Shown here in pieces: positions 8,857 to 17,296 of a stretch of DNA of 61,523 nucleotides (the stretch's first letter is position 1; each line of letters begins with the position of its first letter). The notes below the pieces were generated by a model. The model saw only the letters and a list, made by a program, of their open reading frames with translations, was not told where the DNA came from and did no database searches. This stretch comes from a virus, in the IMG/VR virus record IMGVR_UViG_3300043548_000080, positions 1 through 61,523 of that record; one strand, given 5' to 3'. A program made the translations under genes and the position numbers.

Positions 8857-11800
8857 ATGGCGACATCCTTTGATTTTCTTAAAGCAGAAGAAGAGCTTCA
8901 ACAGCAAAAGCCTGCCTTTGATTTTCTGGAAGCAGAGAAGAGTATGCAGGCTCCTGTTCCTGCAGCACAGCCTGCACAGCCTCAACAGACTTCCTTTGAC
9001 TTCATTGCAGCAGAGAAGCAGCTAGAGAAGCCTTTTGTTCCACCAGGAAAACCAGCAGTAATTGATGTTACACAGGGTCTAGCTCCTCGTCCTGCAAGGA
9101 CTGCTGCTGAAATAACAGAGCCTGTCATCGACTACAGCGCTGCTGCTACGGAGATGATGTCTCCTGCTCCTTCAGCACCCCGCTATACCATTGAAGACAT
9201 CGTCCAGAACAAGGACGAATTCAACATTGTCCAGCGATTCATGAAGGAGCGTTATCCAAACAAGGCTTTGCCAGAAGACCCGTTGAAGCTAGTGGCTGAG
9301 TTTAAGCGCTCCCAAGCCAAGACAGACTTTGGTCTAGCCAATGAACTAACTTGGGCATTGAATGCTACACCTGAGCAGAAAGAAATTGCTAGACAAGCCT
9401 ATGGGCTTTCGGACAAGATTGGTGGGGCTGGTCTTGGGCCAGAAATTCTAGCCACGCTGCAGAGCCCTTCCACCTACGTTGGTGGCATTGCAGGATGGGC
9501 CGTTAGACAAGCTGCTACACGGGCTGTGAAGTCTGGCCTGAAGACAGCCCTGACAACAGCAGCCGTCACTGGTGGTGTTGAGGGTGCTGCTGCAGGCGCC
9601 ACAGATGTCATTTCTCAGACTACTAAAAAAGAACTTGGTCTTCAGGAAGAAGTCGATTATGCACAGACAGCCCTCACTGTGGGTCTTAGTACAGCTTTAG
9701 GTGCTGTCGGTGGTGTTGGTGTTGGCGCTGCTCCAATTCTCACAACACAGCAACGTATTTCTTCGTTGATTCAACGTAGAGGACAATCTGCAGGGACTAT
9801 CGACAAACCCACGGCTGACTTCCTTGCTCAATTCAGAACAAAGGAAAAGGCTGCAGGAGAGAACAGAAAAGCCATATTCGCTGATAGCATTGCTAGAAGA
9901 GAAGCCAGAGAAGTGTCACTGGATAAGATGGATGAGCCTGGGCTGGTAACAGAAGCTGTCCTGAGTGAGGACATTGTTGAAGACATCTTTAAGGTGGCTA
10001 AACAACTCTATACAGACTATCCACAGCTTCGTCCAAATCTGCAAGAAGTGAGAATTACACAAGCTGTTGCAGACACACTGTCTGAAGCTGATCCAGATAT
10101 GCTTCAACAAGCCATCAAACGGGCTGGTGTTGATGAACAGCAGTTCTTTGAAGCATTCAGAGTGACATTGTCTCAGGCTGGTGCAACTCTTAGCGAAGCA
10201 TCAAAGTTGTCTCGTTTCTTGAAGGGCGCTGTTGCTGGTGATCCTAAGCTGGAGGAGGCTCTCCAGAAGATGTCCAAGGCTTCTGAAGGAACTACATACT
10301 GGTCTGGTTTGGAAGCGACTGCTGCAGGTGCTAGAGTGTCTGTTGCTGCCTCCACCGCAGGCTTTTCCACTGCTGTGATGAACGCCATCGGTCTTATGGG
10401 GTCGGTGCCGTTGAAGGTGGCCTCTGACACCATTGATGCTGTCTATTCAACAACAGGAAGACTCATTAACGATATGCGCGGTGGTAATGTTCCAATCAAC
10501 GCGGCAAGAGTAAGAGAGGATATTTCTGAAGCCTTTGCTGACAGCACATACATCCTTGTAAAAATGGCTGATGGTGGCTATAGCGCTGAGCTATCTGATT
10601 TGATGCTCAAAGATCAGCCTCGTTTGAACAGGCTCATCAGCGCCATTGGTGGTGAAGCTGTAGACACAGATGGGATGCCTTCTAAGATAGATAAGCTGAT
10701 GTCCACCATTAACGTCTTCAACAGAGCCGTTGACAGTGTTGTACGTCGTCCTGTGTTTGTCCAGGCTGTGAAGGAGCGTATGCAGGCTATTGGTCTAGAC
10801 TTTGAAGACTATGTAGCCAACAGTAAGCCAATTCCTGTTGCTGTTCTGCGTGGTGCTGTGGATGACGCTAACAAGCTGACATTCTCGTATAGCTTTAAAC
10901 CAACAAGCGAAAAGAGCGTTGAGGGCTATGCTGAAAACTTAGCTCATAGTGTTCTTTCTCTGGTGAATAAGAACCCTGTTGGTACTATTGTAGGAACAGC
11001 CGTTAATCCCTTCCTTCGTTTCAGTCTCAACGCTATCCGTTACACCTATCGGATGACTCCTGGGTCTGCTCTTGGAGGAGCTAAAGAACTTCTGACCGCA
11101 CAGAAGATGCTTGATGCAGGGAAGATTGAAGAAGCTGCTGGTCTTGTCTATGAAGGTAAGAAGAAAATTATCGACTCCATCGTCGGTACAGCAGCCATTG
11201 CTGGCGGTATTGCCTACAGACAAGAGAACTCGGACATTGAGTTTTGGCAATATAGAGACGAAGACGGTAATGTCGAAGATGGCAGTGGTTTGTTCCCGTT
11301 TGTCAATGTGTCTGCTATGGCTGAGGCTTCATTGTTCCTAAAAGACCTGCCTCAGACTCTGTATTACACGCTGACAATGTCTCCAGAAGAAAGAGCAAAG
11401 GAAGCTGCTGACATCCGTAAGCGGGCTGAAAGTGTAGCTCTGAATGAAAAAGGAAGACAAAACCTTCTCCTCCAAGCAGAACGTCTTGAACTAGACCGTG
11501 TTCGTAAATTCGATGGAAAGAAGTTTGTTGAGCTTATGACTGGTCTTGGTAGACAGTCAGCGGCTCAAAACACAGTGTTTGATCAGGCTGCTCGCATATT
11601 TGAAGGAGGCATCACAGAAGGTCTTCAGAGAAAAGCAGGCACAGCCGCTGGTGACTTCCTTGGACGATTCGATAACTTCTTCAACCCTATCTATGACATC
11701 GCCAACTTCATCATGGAAGACTACAAGGTTGTAGACACCCGTGCTCCTACAGCGCTGGAGCAGGATGTTGGTCCCTTTGCTGATGCCTTACTGGGGCCTC

Positions 11801-12396
11801 TTATGGGGCCTGTGCCGGGTCTTCGTGGACAACTGCAGGAGAAGCCTTCTCTGTTTCAATCAGAGCCTCAGCAGGTTCCTACAGCGATTAGGCAGGTACA
11901 AGGGCTTAGACCTACACCACCTACATCACGCATTGAAAACGAACTGGCTAGGCTGCGTCTTGAACCATTCTCTGTGTTCAAAACCACTGGAGACAAGACA
12001 CTAGACAATTTCACCATTCGTCTTGCCCAGGCTCCTTTCCAAGCGGCGGTGGAACAACTCATCTTCAAAGACCCTATGTACAAGTCGATGTCCATCAATG
12101 GTCAGAGAAACGCTATCAAAGAGCGGATGAATATGGTGTTGAATGATGTCAAGAAGACAGCTAGAGAAGTGTATCTGCAGACACAGCCTGAAGAAGCTAT
12201 TCAACTTATGTATTATGGGTTGTCCAGAGAAAAGAAGGAAGCTGCTGAAGACCAGTTCATGAAAACATTCAAGCGTCGTCCTACAACATTGGAGGACAAG
12301 CTTAGAGTGATTCAGGGAGACTTTGACATCTCTGGAGATGTTGGGAGAAATCCTTTAACAGCAGAACAAATGAGGCGACTAGGACTAGGACGCTAA
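8857..12396 (+). CDS. Giant internal virion (ejection) protein
   Basis: The 1,179-residue product is the last gene of the rightward structural run and ends 7 bases before a terminator. Its N-terminus holds three imperfect copies of a short peptide, SFDFLKAEEEL, AFDFLEAEKSM and SFDFIAAEKQL, within the first 60 residues. Residues about 205-290 are a Gly/Ala-rich apolar stretch with amphipathic or membrane character, and the rest is helical. Size, position and composition match the gp16-like ejection proteins of podoviruses, which leave the head with the DNA and form a conduit through the envelope. I see no lytic transglycosylase Glu motif, so peptidoglycan cleavage is not supported. Confidence 0.68.
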   Translation: MATSFDFLKAEEELQQQKPAFDFLEAEKSMQAPVPAAQPAQPQQTSFDFIAAEKQLEKPFVPPGKPAVIDVTQGLAPRPARTAAEITEPVIDYSAAATEMMSPAPSAPRYTIEDIVQNKDEFNIVQRFMKERYPNKALPEDPLKLVAEFKRSQAKTDFGLANELTWALNATPEQKEIARQAYGLSDKIGGAGLGPEILATLQSPSTYVGGIAGWAVRQAATRAVKSGLKTALTTAAVTGGVEGAAAGATDVISQTTKKELGLQEEVDYAQTALTVGLSTALGAVGGVGVGAAPILTTQQRISSLIQRRGQSAGTIDKPTADFLAQFRTKEKAAGENRKAIFADSIARREAREVSLDKMDEPGLVTEAVLSEDIVEDIFKVAKQLYTDYPQLRPNLQEVRITQAVADTLSEADPDMLQQAIKRAGVDEQQFFEAFRVTLSQAGATLSEASKLSRFLKGAVAGDPKLEEALQKMSKASEGTTYWSGLEATAAGARVSVAASTAGFSTAVMNAIGLMGSVPLKVASDTIDAVYSTTGRLINDMRGGNVPINAARVREDISEAFADSTYILVKMADGGYSAELSDLMLKDQPRLNRLISAIGGEAVDTDGMPSKIDKLMSTINVFNRAVDSVVRRPVFVQAVKERMQAIGLDFEDYVANSKPIPVAVLRGAVDDANKLTFSYSFKPTSEKSVEGYAENLAHSVLSLVNKNPVGTIVGTAVNPFLRFSLNAIRYTYRMTPGSALGGAKELLTAQKMLDAGKIEEAAGLVYEGKKKIIDSIVGTAAIAGGIAYRQENSDIEFWQYRDEDGNVEDGSGLFPFVNVSAMAEASLFLKDLPQTLYYTLTMSPEERAKEAADIRKRAESVALNEKGRQNLLLQAERLELDRVRKFDGKKFVELMTGLGRQSAAQNTVFDQAARIFEGGITEGLQRKAGTAAGDFLGRFDNFFNPIYDIANFIMEDYKVVDTRAPTALEQDVGPFADALLGPLMGPVPGLRGQLQEKPSLFQSEPQQVPTAIRQVQGLRPTPPTSRIENELARLRLEPFSVFKTTGDKTLDNFTIRLAQAPFQAAVEQLIFKDPMYKSMSINGQRNAIKERMNMVLNDVKKTAREVYLQTQPEEAIQLMYYGLSREKKEAAEDQFMKTFKRRPTTLEDKLRVIQGDFDISGDVGRNPLTAEQMRRLGLGR

Positions 12397-12403
12397 CAAA
12401 AAG

Positions 12404-12424
12404 AAGGCCCCTTACGGGGCCTTT
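12404..12424. terminator. Bidirectional intrinsic terminator between convergent operons
   Basis: An 8-bp GC-rich stem, AAGGCCCC with GGGGCCTT around a TTAC loop, is followed by T-rich sequence on the + strand and preceded by an A-rich run, so it works on both strands. It sits between the end of the rightward structural genes and the end of the leftward genes. Confidence 0.85.
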
Positions 12425-12425
12425 G

Positions 12426-12749
12426 TCATTTCCAATCGTCGTCTCTGAATAATCTGTTATGGATATCCATGTAGCCTGCCTCCAGAGCTAAGGCATAGCT
12501 GCTTTCGTCAAATCCAAAGGTGTTGTACAGAACATAACGATAGGTTCCCTTGTCTTGAAACTCAGCCTTGTGGATGCGTCGAACAACACAGCAAAACACA
12601 TCTAGTTGTTGGCTTTTGGTGAGGCTGTTCCAGTATTTCTCTTGCTCAGCTTTAATCTCCTGCATAGCTTTTTCGTATTCCTGGGACATTTCTGCAAGTG
12701 CATCTAGGGCTTTGGTTCGTTCAATGATGTCAAAAACTGTCTGCTCCAT
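12426..12749 (-). CDS. Conserved phage protein, unknown
   Basis: The 107-residue protein has a helical charged first half (residues 1-45) and a second half with DVFCCVVRRIHKAE and YNTFGFDESSYALALEAG. I recall similar small proteins in uncultured phage genomes, without known function. It is the last gene of the leftward run and ends 2 bases from the shared terminator. The start ATG follows AGGAAAAATC. Just upstream lies a 13-codon ORF that repeats its first five residues. Confidence 0.65.
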   Translation of the reverse strand: MEQTVFDIIERTKALDALAEMSQEYEKAMQEIKAEQEKYWNSLTKSQQLDVFCCVVRRIHKAEFQDKGTYRYVLYNTFGFDESSYALALEAGYMDIHNRLFRDDDWK

Positions 12750-12757
12750 GATTTTTC

Positions 12758-12799
12758 CTATTGTTCCAGAATGTTTTCTATAGAAACCGTTTGTTCCAT
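12758..12799 (-). other. Short ORF repeating the start of the downstream gene
   Basis: A 13-residue frame, MEQTVSIENILEQ, lies 8 bases upstream of the gene beginning MEQTVFDIIERT. Its first five residues match the start of that gene. It may be a remnant of a local duplication or a leader peptide; it is too short to call a gene with confidence. Confidence 0.3.
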
Positions 12800-12811
12800 G
12801 CTATTTCTTAT

Positions 12812-12898
12812 TGGTGCGGCAGACCAGAGTCGAACTGGTACGACAATGTTGTCGAGGGATTTTAAGTCCCTTGCGTCTACCGATTTCGCCACTACCGC
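12812..12898 (-). tRNA. tRNA-Leu (anticodon TAA)
   Basis: Read on the minus strand, a 7-bp acceptor stem (GCGGTAG with CTGCCGC, one G-U), a D arm, an anticodon loop CTTAAAA, a long class II variable arm (CGACAA/TTGTCG), a T arm with TTCGACT, and an encoded ACCA end are all present. The long variable arm and TAA anticodon identify a leucine tRNA reading UUA and UUG. Confidence 0.95.
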
Positions 12899-12903
12899 AT
12901 GTG

Positions 12904-12979
12904 TGGTGCCCTGTGTAGGAATCGAACCTACTATCTCCGGGTTACAAATCCGATGCATCGCCAGCAATGCTTACAGGGC
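12904..12979 (-). tRNA. tRNA-Thr (anticodon TGT)
   Basis: A complete 76-base cloverleaf with acceptor pair GCCCTGT/ACAGGGC, D stem GCAT/ATGC, anticodon loop TTTGTAA, T arm GTAGG-TTCGATT-CCTAC and encoded ACCA end. The TGT anticodon reads ACA codons, which are common in this genome. Confidence 0.95.
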
Positions 12980-12981
12980 TT

Positions 12982-13059
12982 TGGTACGTCTGGCAGGACT
13001 TGAACCTAGCAACCTGCCGCTTAGAAGGCGGCTGCTCTATCCTATTGAGCTACAGACGT
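12982..13059 (-). tRNA. tRNA-Arg (anticodon TCT)
   Basis: A 78-base cloverleaf with acceptor pair ACGTCTG/CAGACGT, anticodon loop CTTCTAA between CCGCC and GCGG, T arm with TTCAAGT and encoded ACCA end. TCT reads AGA and AGG, codons that are frequent in this phage and rare in many GC-richer hosts. Its 5' end overlaps the last codons of the neighbouring protein gene. Confidence 0.95.
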
Positions 13060-13362
13060 ATATTCCTCAGTGACATCCTTCCATGTCTCAATATTGTTGA
13101 GAGCAGCCCAATCTTCCCACAACGCAAGACTGCGTCCAATGAGACCAGCAGGTTCTCCAATGAGTGTATACACTCTACCGCTCCTGGTAGTGCCTGTCAT
13201 GGTAGTCATGTCAAACTTTAGCATGAACGTGCTAACTCTTACCATTCCAATCAAATCAGTCTGGTCAACTCCACAGAAGTGTCTACCGTCGTCTGCTTCA
13301 ACAACAGCCCAATGGGTGAGCTTGATGTTGTTTACGTCTTTACTTACCGGAGTGATCCACAT
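13042..13362 (-). CDS. Conserved hypothetical protein overlapping a tRNA
   Basis: The 106-residue protein is not one I recognise. It starts MWITPVSKDVNN behind a good ribosome site (AAGGAAG) and has a mixed alpha/beta composition. The last 18 bases, including the TAG stop, lie within the 5' half of the tRNA-Arg gene, so the stop codon is part of the tRNA D arm. Transcript processing to release the tRNA would cut the end of this message. Confidence 0.6.
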   Translation of the reverse strand: MWITPVSKDVNNIKLTHWAVVEADDGRHFCGVDQTDLIGMVRVSTFMLKFDMTTMTGTTRSGRVYTLIGEPAGLIGRSLALWEDWAALNNIETWKDVTEEYTSVAQ

Positions 13363-13522
13363 GGTTCTTCCTTTTGAGTGAGTCTAGGTTATCAAAATAG
13401 GCTCGGTCAAAACCACGCTGCCATTCTTTGCCTTTGCTGGTGGTGTAGTTGTACTTGTTCTCAGTCCAGCCTCGGCTGAAGGCATAGTAGCCTTCTTTGT
13501 AAGCGAATGAGTTATTGGTCAT
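13340..13522 (-). CDS. Small basic protein with RMF-like motif
   Basis: The 60-residue protein is basic and aromatic-rich. The segment EGYYAFSRGW followed by WQRGFDRAY resembles the paired W/GF motifs of ribosome modulation factor-like small proteins found in many phages. RMF in bacteria binds ribosomes and silences them; a similar action here is only an inference. The start has a strong AGGAGAAGAAGG leader and overlaps the end of the gene before it by 11 bases. Confidence 0.6.
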   Translation of the reverse strand: MTNNSFAYKEGYYAFSRGWTENKYNYTTSKGKEWQRGFDRAYFDNLDSLKRKNHVDHSGK

Positions 13523-13778
13523 CCTTCTTCTCCTCTACCTTCTCGTTGAAGGGTGTCTTGTGGAAGCCGCTAAAATTGTTCATCTCTTGAATCGGTACAA
13601 ACTCACCGATGTAGATGTTCATCAAAGGGAGTCTGATGATGTGCCCAATGTAGCAAAGGATGGTTTCTCCGTCAAGCTCTTTGCCGTTTTCATCGTAGGC
13701 ACCAACACGAACACACATATGTTCGTTGAACTCGAAGTCGATGCCAAAGCCATGTCGAAATTCAATTTGAATGCTCAT
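13512..13778 (-). CDS. Hypothetical protein, unknown
   Basis: The 88-residue product has a beta-prone N-terminal part (IQIEFRHGFGIDFEF) and an acidic-basic C-terminus (EKVEEKKDDQ). I do not recognise the family. It overlaps phoH by 4 bases upstream and the RMF-like gene downstream, so the three are translated from one message. Confidence 0.6.
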   Translation of the reverse strand: MSIQIEFRHGFGIDFEFNEHMCVRVGAYDENGKELDGETILCYIGHIIRLPLMNIYIGEFVPIQEMNNFSGFHKTPFNEKVEEKKDDQ

Positions 13779-14527
13779 TTCTGTTCTCCGTCCTCATACT
13801 TGGTCTTGGCAATGATGTAGTCTTTGACCAAGCTACTCCTGACAATGTCGTTCACACCAAACTCGAACTTGCTGAATTGAGTCATGCTGTCAGCAATGGA
13901 CATGAACTTAGGTAGTCCTGTCCTGTCATCCTTCTTCCGTAGGTCAGTCTGACGAATGTCTCCACAGAAGATGATTTTACTGTTGCTACCGACACGGGTA
14001 ATGATGGTGTCTAGTTCTTCAAAGTTCATATTCTGGAATTCATCAACAAGGATGATGGAGTTCCAGAACGTGGTGCCTCGGATGAACGACGTAGACAAGA
14101 ATTCTATGTGTCCTTGCTCACAAAGTCTATCCCAAGCATCCTTCCTGTTGAAGAAGTCTGTTGTAATTTGACGATAGGGCTGGATGTACACCTCCATCTT
14201 GTCTTCAACATTGCCTGGAAGATGTCCCATGTCTCTGCCTTGAACAGCAGAGCGAATGATGACAACCCGGTCAAACGATGAAGACTTGTCCAGCACCTCT
14301 TCCAAGGCCCTATAGAGGGCTATGTAGCTCTTACCTGTACCAGCAACACCATGCAGACACATGAAGTAGTGACCAGCCTTGTAGGCGTCAAAGAAAGCCT
14401 TCTGCATGGCTGTCTTAGGCTGGACGGTGCCCATGTCGTCCAGCTTTATCTTGAGCGATCTTGTCGTAGTTTGGCTAGGGGTTTCTGTAGCACCTTCAAA
14501 CAACGCTGCCTTTCTCTTCGTAACCAT
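13775..14527 (-). CDS. phoH: PhoH-family ATPase
   Basis: The 250-residue protein shows a P-loop (GVAGTGKS, about residues 60-67), conserved VIIRSAVQGRDMGHLPG, Walker B IILVDEFQN, and GDIRQTDL, the standard series of PhoH proteins. PhoH is a cytoplasmic RNA helicase-like ATPase; phage copies are common, especially in aquatic phages, and their role is not settled. I place the start at the second ATG (14527) because AGGAGAGCT lies just ahead of it. The gene is separated from nrdJ upstream by a terminator hairpin. Confidence 0.92.
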   Translation of the reverse strand: MVTKRKAALFEGATETPSQTTTRSLKIKLDDMGTVQPKTAMQKAFFDAYKAGHYFMCLHGVAGTGKSYIALYRALEEVLDKSSSFDRVVIIRSAVQGRDMGHLPGNVEDKMEVYIQPYRQITTDFFNRKDAWDRLCEQGHIEFLSTSFIRGTTFWNSIILVDEFQNMNFEELDTIITRVGSNSKIIFCGDIRQTDLRKKDDRTGLPKFMSIADSMTQFSKFEFGVNDIVRSSLVKDYIIAKTKYEDGEQK

Positions 14528-14544
14528 AGCTCTCCTCATGGAAA

Positions 14545-14571
14545 AGAAGGAGCCATTGTAGCTCCTTCTTT
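14545..14571. terminator. Terminator hairpin between nrdJ and phoH
   Basis: A perfect 10-bp stem AAGAAGGAGC/GCTCCTTCTT with a 7-base loop is followed by TTTT on the minus strand and TTTGTTT on the plus strand. It lies just downstream of the nrdJ stop codon. Confidence 0.75.
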
Positions 14572-14580
14572 GTTTCAGTT

Positions 14581-17234
14581 TTAAGGCATTTCACATACAC
14601 CAGCAGTGCAGGCTAGCATTTGTGCTCCTTCGACATTATCGGTGTTTTCGATGAATGTTTCCCAGGCAATGTCCTTAGGAATCTGATGTACAAGCTTGTT
14701 ATATGTATCAGCATCAATTTCCTCATAAGGAGCTTGACGGTAGGTTCCTCCATCGTGTGGGAGGAAACTAACACCAGTGATTTCATCAAAGTGTTTCCAC
14801 ACCCAAGCACCAACCTCAGGCCACTCCTCTTCCTTGACGGAGATGGTGACAGAAGGCTTGTGCTCACACCAATGGCGTTGATAGATGAGCCACAGACGTA
14901 GATGCTGAATAGCCGTCATGTCGTCACGAACAACAGCATCATCTGCACACTTCATCGGGAAGCTGAAGACAGTGGTGCTGTCAGGCTTCATTACACAAGG
15001 TTCAGCATGAAAGCCACTGTTCTTCAGAAAAGCCGTCAGAGGGTCTTTGTTGTCGCTGCGGACACGCCGAATGTAGTGGCGCGAATGCTGCGGATGAATT
15101 CCACTGGCTGTGCCTGCAAGCTGAGACGCTGTACCTTCTGGCTTGACACAAGTGACAGCAGCAGACTGAGGGATGCCAATGGCTTCAGCAAGTTCTTTGT
15201 TGGTTTGCACAGCAATGCTGCGGAACTTCTCAAGAAGCGCAGGCAAAGACTCATCGTCAGGATTGTTGAGTAGAGCATTGTCGAGAATACCCGTCATTGA
15301 AACACCCAAGAGACGCTCTTCCTCGGTGTTGGTTTGCCATACCTTACGCAGGTAAGGGAAGTGTGTCATCGTCGATTGAAAAGTTCCCAAAATTGTTGCC
15401 AGAGCAACTTTCTCAGCCAGTCGTTCAACGGTGTCGTCGCTACGAACAACAACAGTGGAAAGATTCAGATGCATTCGCTGTGGGTCGTTAATCCACAACA
15501 GGGAATGTAGAGTTGATCCACAGAGAGAAAGATTGCAATTGTTCAATTGTCGCATCGCTTTTCATCTTGTTGGCTAGTTGAGAGATAACTTGTACGTTTC
15601 CCTTTACATAGCCTTTTGTGTTGTCAATCCGGTCAAGAGAAGGAGAATAGTTATTAGGTCCGTGACCTTTTCCATAACTGTGGTTGTTAATCTTCAAAGG
15701 CAGTCCAAGAATTGGACAAGTCTCTGGGATAACAATGTCTTCTACTTCTATGTTGAATGCCATTCCAGAAGCTGCTGCTCTTTGCTTTGCTCTGTTGTGC
15801 ATTCGCCATTCCGGCGACATTGACTTAACACGTTTGCAATTGCATTCCTTGCACAAGGTCATTCTGCTAGTTTTTTCAAAGACTACACCACAAGCTGTGC
15901 ACTCTCTGTGTGTTGTGCTAACAAAATATCCTTCTCTGTTTTTTACCAACTCCATGACAAACCTCCTAGTTCTGTAATACTTCCGTTTTACAGTATTCAG
16001 ATCTGTTTGTCAACCCATCTGCATATTCCTATGCAGCTTAGACTATATCATCACCCTTTTCAGGGGCCGTGCGCTTCCATCCACTTGGATGTACTCTCTT
16101 TCGAGATAGTCGTTGCACCTTCCTAATTTCTTAGGCTTGGCTCAGGATTGCCCGGTCTGGGTTTCCCCTGAATTCACACGGTGTTCAACAAGGATTACTC
16201 CTTGAGGCTGCTATCTATTAACAGAATTGATAAGGCCGTAGAATAATTTCGGAGCAAGGGTTCGTACCCCATTCTTGCTCGGCATCTCTCCTCCCATTCT
16301 TAGCTGCCTGAATTTTGCTTGCATATCGGCTGAAAATGCCTCGTTCACCAGAATGGCTGTCATAGATGGAACACCATTCACGCATGAACTTACCAACATC
16401 AGGACGGCTATCATACACAGCGCTGTTGTTTGCCAACGCCCGTTGACCATTCCCGTCCCACCAATTTCCTGCCTTGGCATGAGCCATACGATCATCACCA
16501 AGATTGGACAGAGAAATCATGGCGCTGCGACGAACACCACCAACAACCACCACTTCACCAATCTTGCACATGATGTCATGGCATTCCAGAGAAGTGAGTT
16601 TTCGACCAGTGGCACCCTTGAACTTCTGTGTCACATACTTGAACAGTTCTTCCAGAGGACCAGGACCGGAGGCACGCCCACCAAAGGTCTTCAAACGGGC
16701 TCCAGCAGGACGAACACCAGAGACATCCCACTTAGGCACTTCACCAGCGTACAGAAGCGCTACAAGCTGCCGTAGAGCCTTTGCCCAGCCTTCCTTGCTG
16801 TCCTTGACCACAATGGTGGTGGCGCTGTCAAACAGCCGCTCAGGTACATCAGGAAGCTTGTTGACGTATTGCTGCTCAACACTGAAGCCAACACCAGTGC
16901 CGCACAGCAAGATGTACATGGCTTCATCGAAAGCCTTGGGATCATCAATGGGCAGATAGGAGCAGTTGTAGCCTGCCACATTCTGACGCTCCAATGCCTC
17001 ACCAGCGGTCATGATGGAGCGCATGGAAGGCAACACTTCCCTGTCCGTCACAGCCTTCTGAAGCGCTGAACGAAGTTCAGGATTGAGATTGTAATTGTGC
17101 TTCTCTTTCAGGTGCTTTTGCATGAAATCGAAATAGCGATTGACCGTCTCAGGCCAATGCTCGCGTCGTCCTTCGTTGTCCAAGAAGCGGGCATACCGGC
17201 TCTTGGCAATGTATGTTTCATAAGGGGTCATCAT
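14581..17234 (-). CDS. nrdJ: Class II (B12-dependent) ribonucleotide reductase, split by a group I intron
   Basis: The coding sequence is complement join of 16221-17234 and 14581-15465, giving 632 residues. It reduces ribonucleotides to deoxyribonucleotides with adenosylcobalamin as radical source. Visible features: substrate-loop cysteine region near GYNCSY, CGTGVGFSVE, the NPCSEI motif with the thiyl-radical cysteine (about 325-330), and the C-terminal redox pair CTAGVC (Cys624, Cys629), all as in the monomeric Lactobacillus-type enzyme. Exon 1 ends in RPYQFC and exon 2 begins NLSTVVV, in frame after removal of 755 bases. I take the start at ATG 17234 because GGAAGAA precedes it. The gene lies between two terminator hairpins and may form its own transcription unit. 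Confidence 0.9.
15466..16220 (-). ncRNA. Group I self-splicing intron in nrdJ
   Basis: The 755-base insert separates two in-frame halves of nrdJ. Exon 1 ends in U and the intron ends in G, as in group I introns. A P1 helix can form between exon CTGT and intron GCAG, with the U-G pair at the cut. The core shows P (AGGGGAAACCC, near 16160-16170), Q (AATCCTGAGCCAAGCC), R (GCAACGACTATCTC, near 16105-16118) and S (GATATAGTCTAA, near 16040-16050), with P7 formed by GACTAT and ATAGTC. The 3' part holds an HNH endonuclease gene. Confidence 0.88.
15488..15955 (-). CDS. Intron-encoded HNH homing endonuclease
   Basis: The 155-residue protein has two N-terminal CxxC pairs (Cys19/22 and Cys35/38), a typical zinc knuckle, then CPILGLPL at 80 and the block SPSLDRIDNTKGYVKGNVQV at about 104-123, the usual HNH core of phage homing enzymes. 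It would cut intronless nrdJ alleles and spread the intron. It starts at an ATG behind a perfect AGGAGG and ends 22 bases before the 3' splice site. Confidence 0.92.
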   Translation of the reverse strand: MELVKNREGYFVSTTHRECTACGVVFEKTSRMTLCKECNCKRVKSMSPEWRMHNRAKQRAAASGMAFNIEVEDIVIPETCPILGLPLKINNHSYGKGHGPNNYSPSLDRIDNTKGYVKGNVQVISQLANKMKSDATIEQLQSFSLWINSTFPVVD

Positions 17235-17254
17235 TTCTTCCTTTACAGAAAACA

Positions 17255-17276
17255 AAGGCAGCATTGAAGCTGCCTT
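17255..17276. terminator. Terminator hairpin between methyltransferase and nrdJ
   Basis: An 8-bp stem AAGGCAGC/GCTGCCTT with a 6-base loop is followed on the minus strand by TTTGTTTTC. It would end leftward transcripts before the nrdJ start. Confidence 0.7.
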
Positions 17277-17296
17277 AAATTGGGTCGATGGTTATA

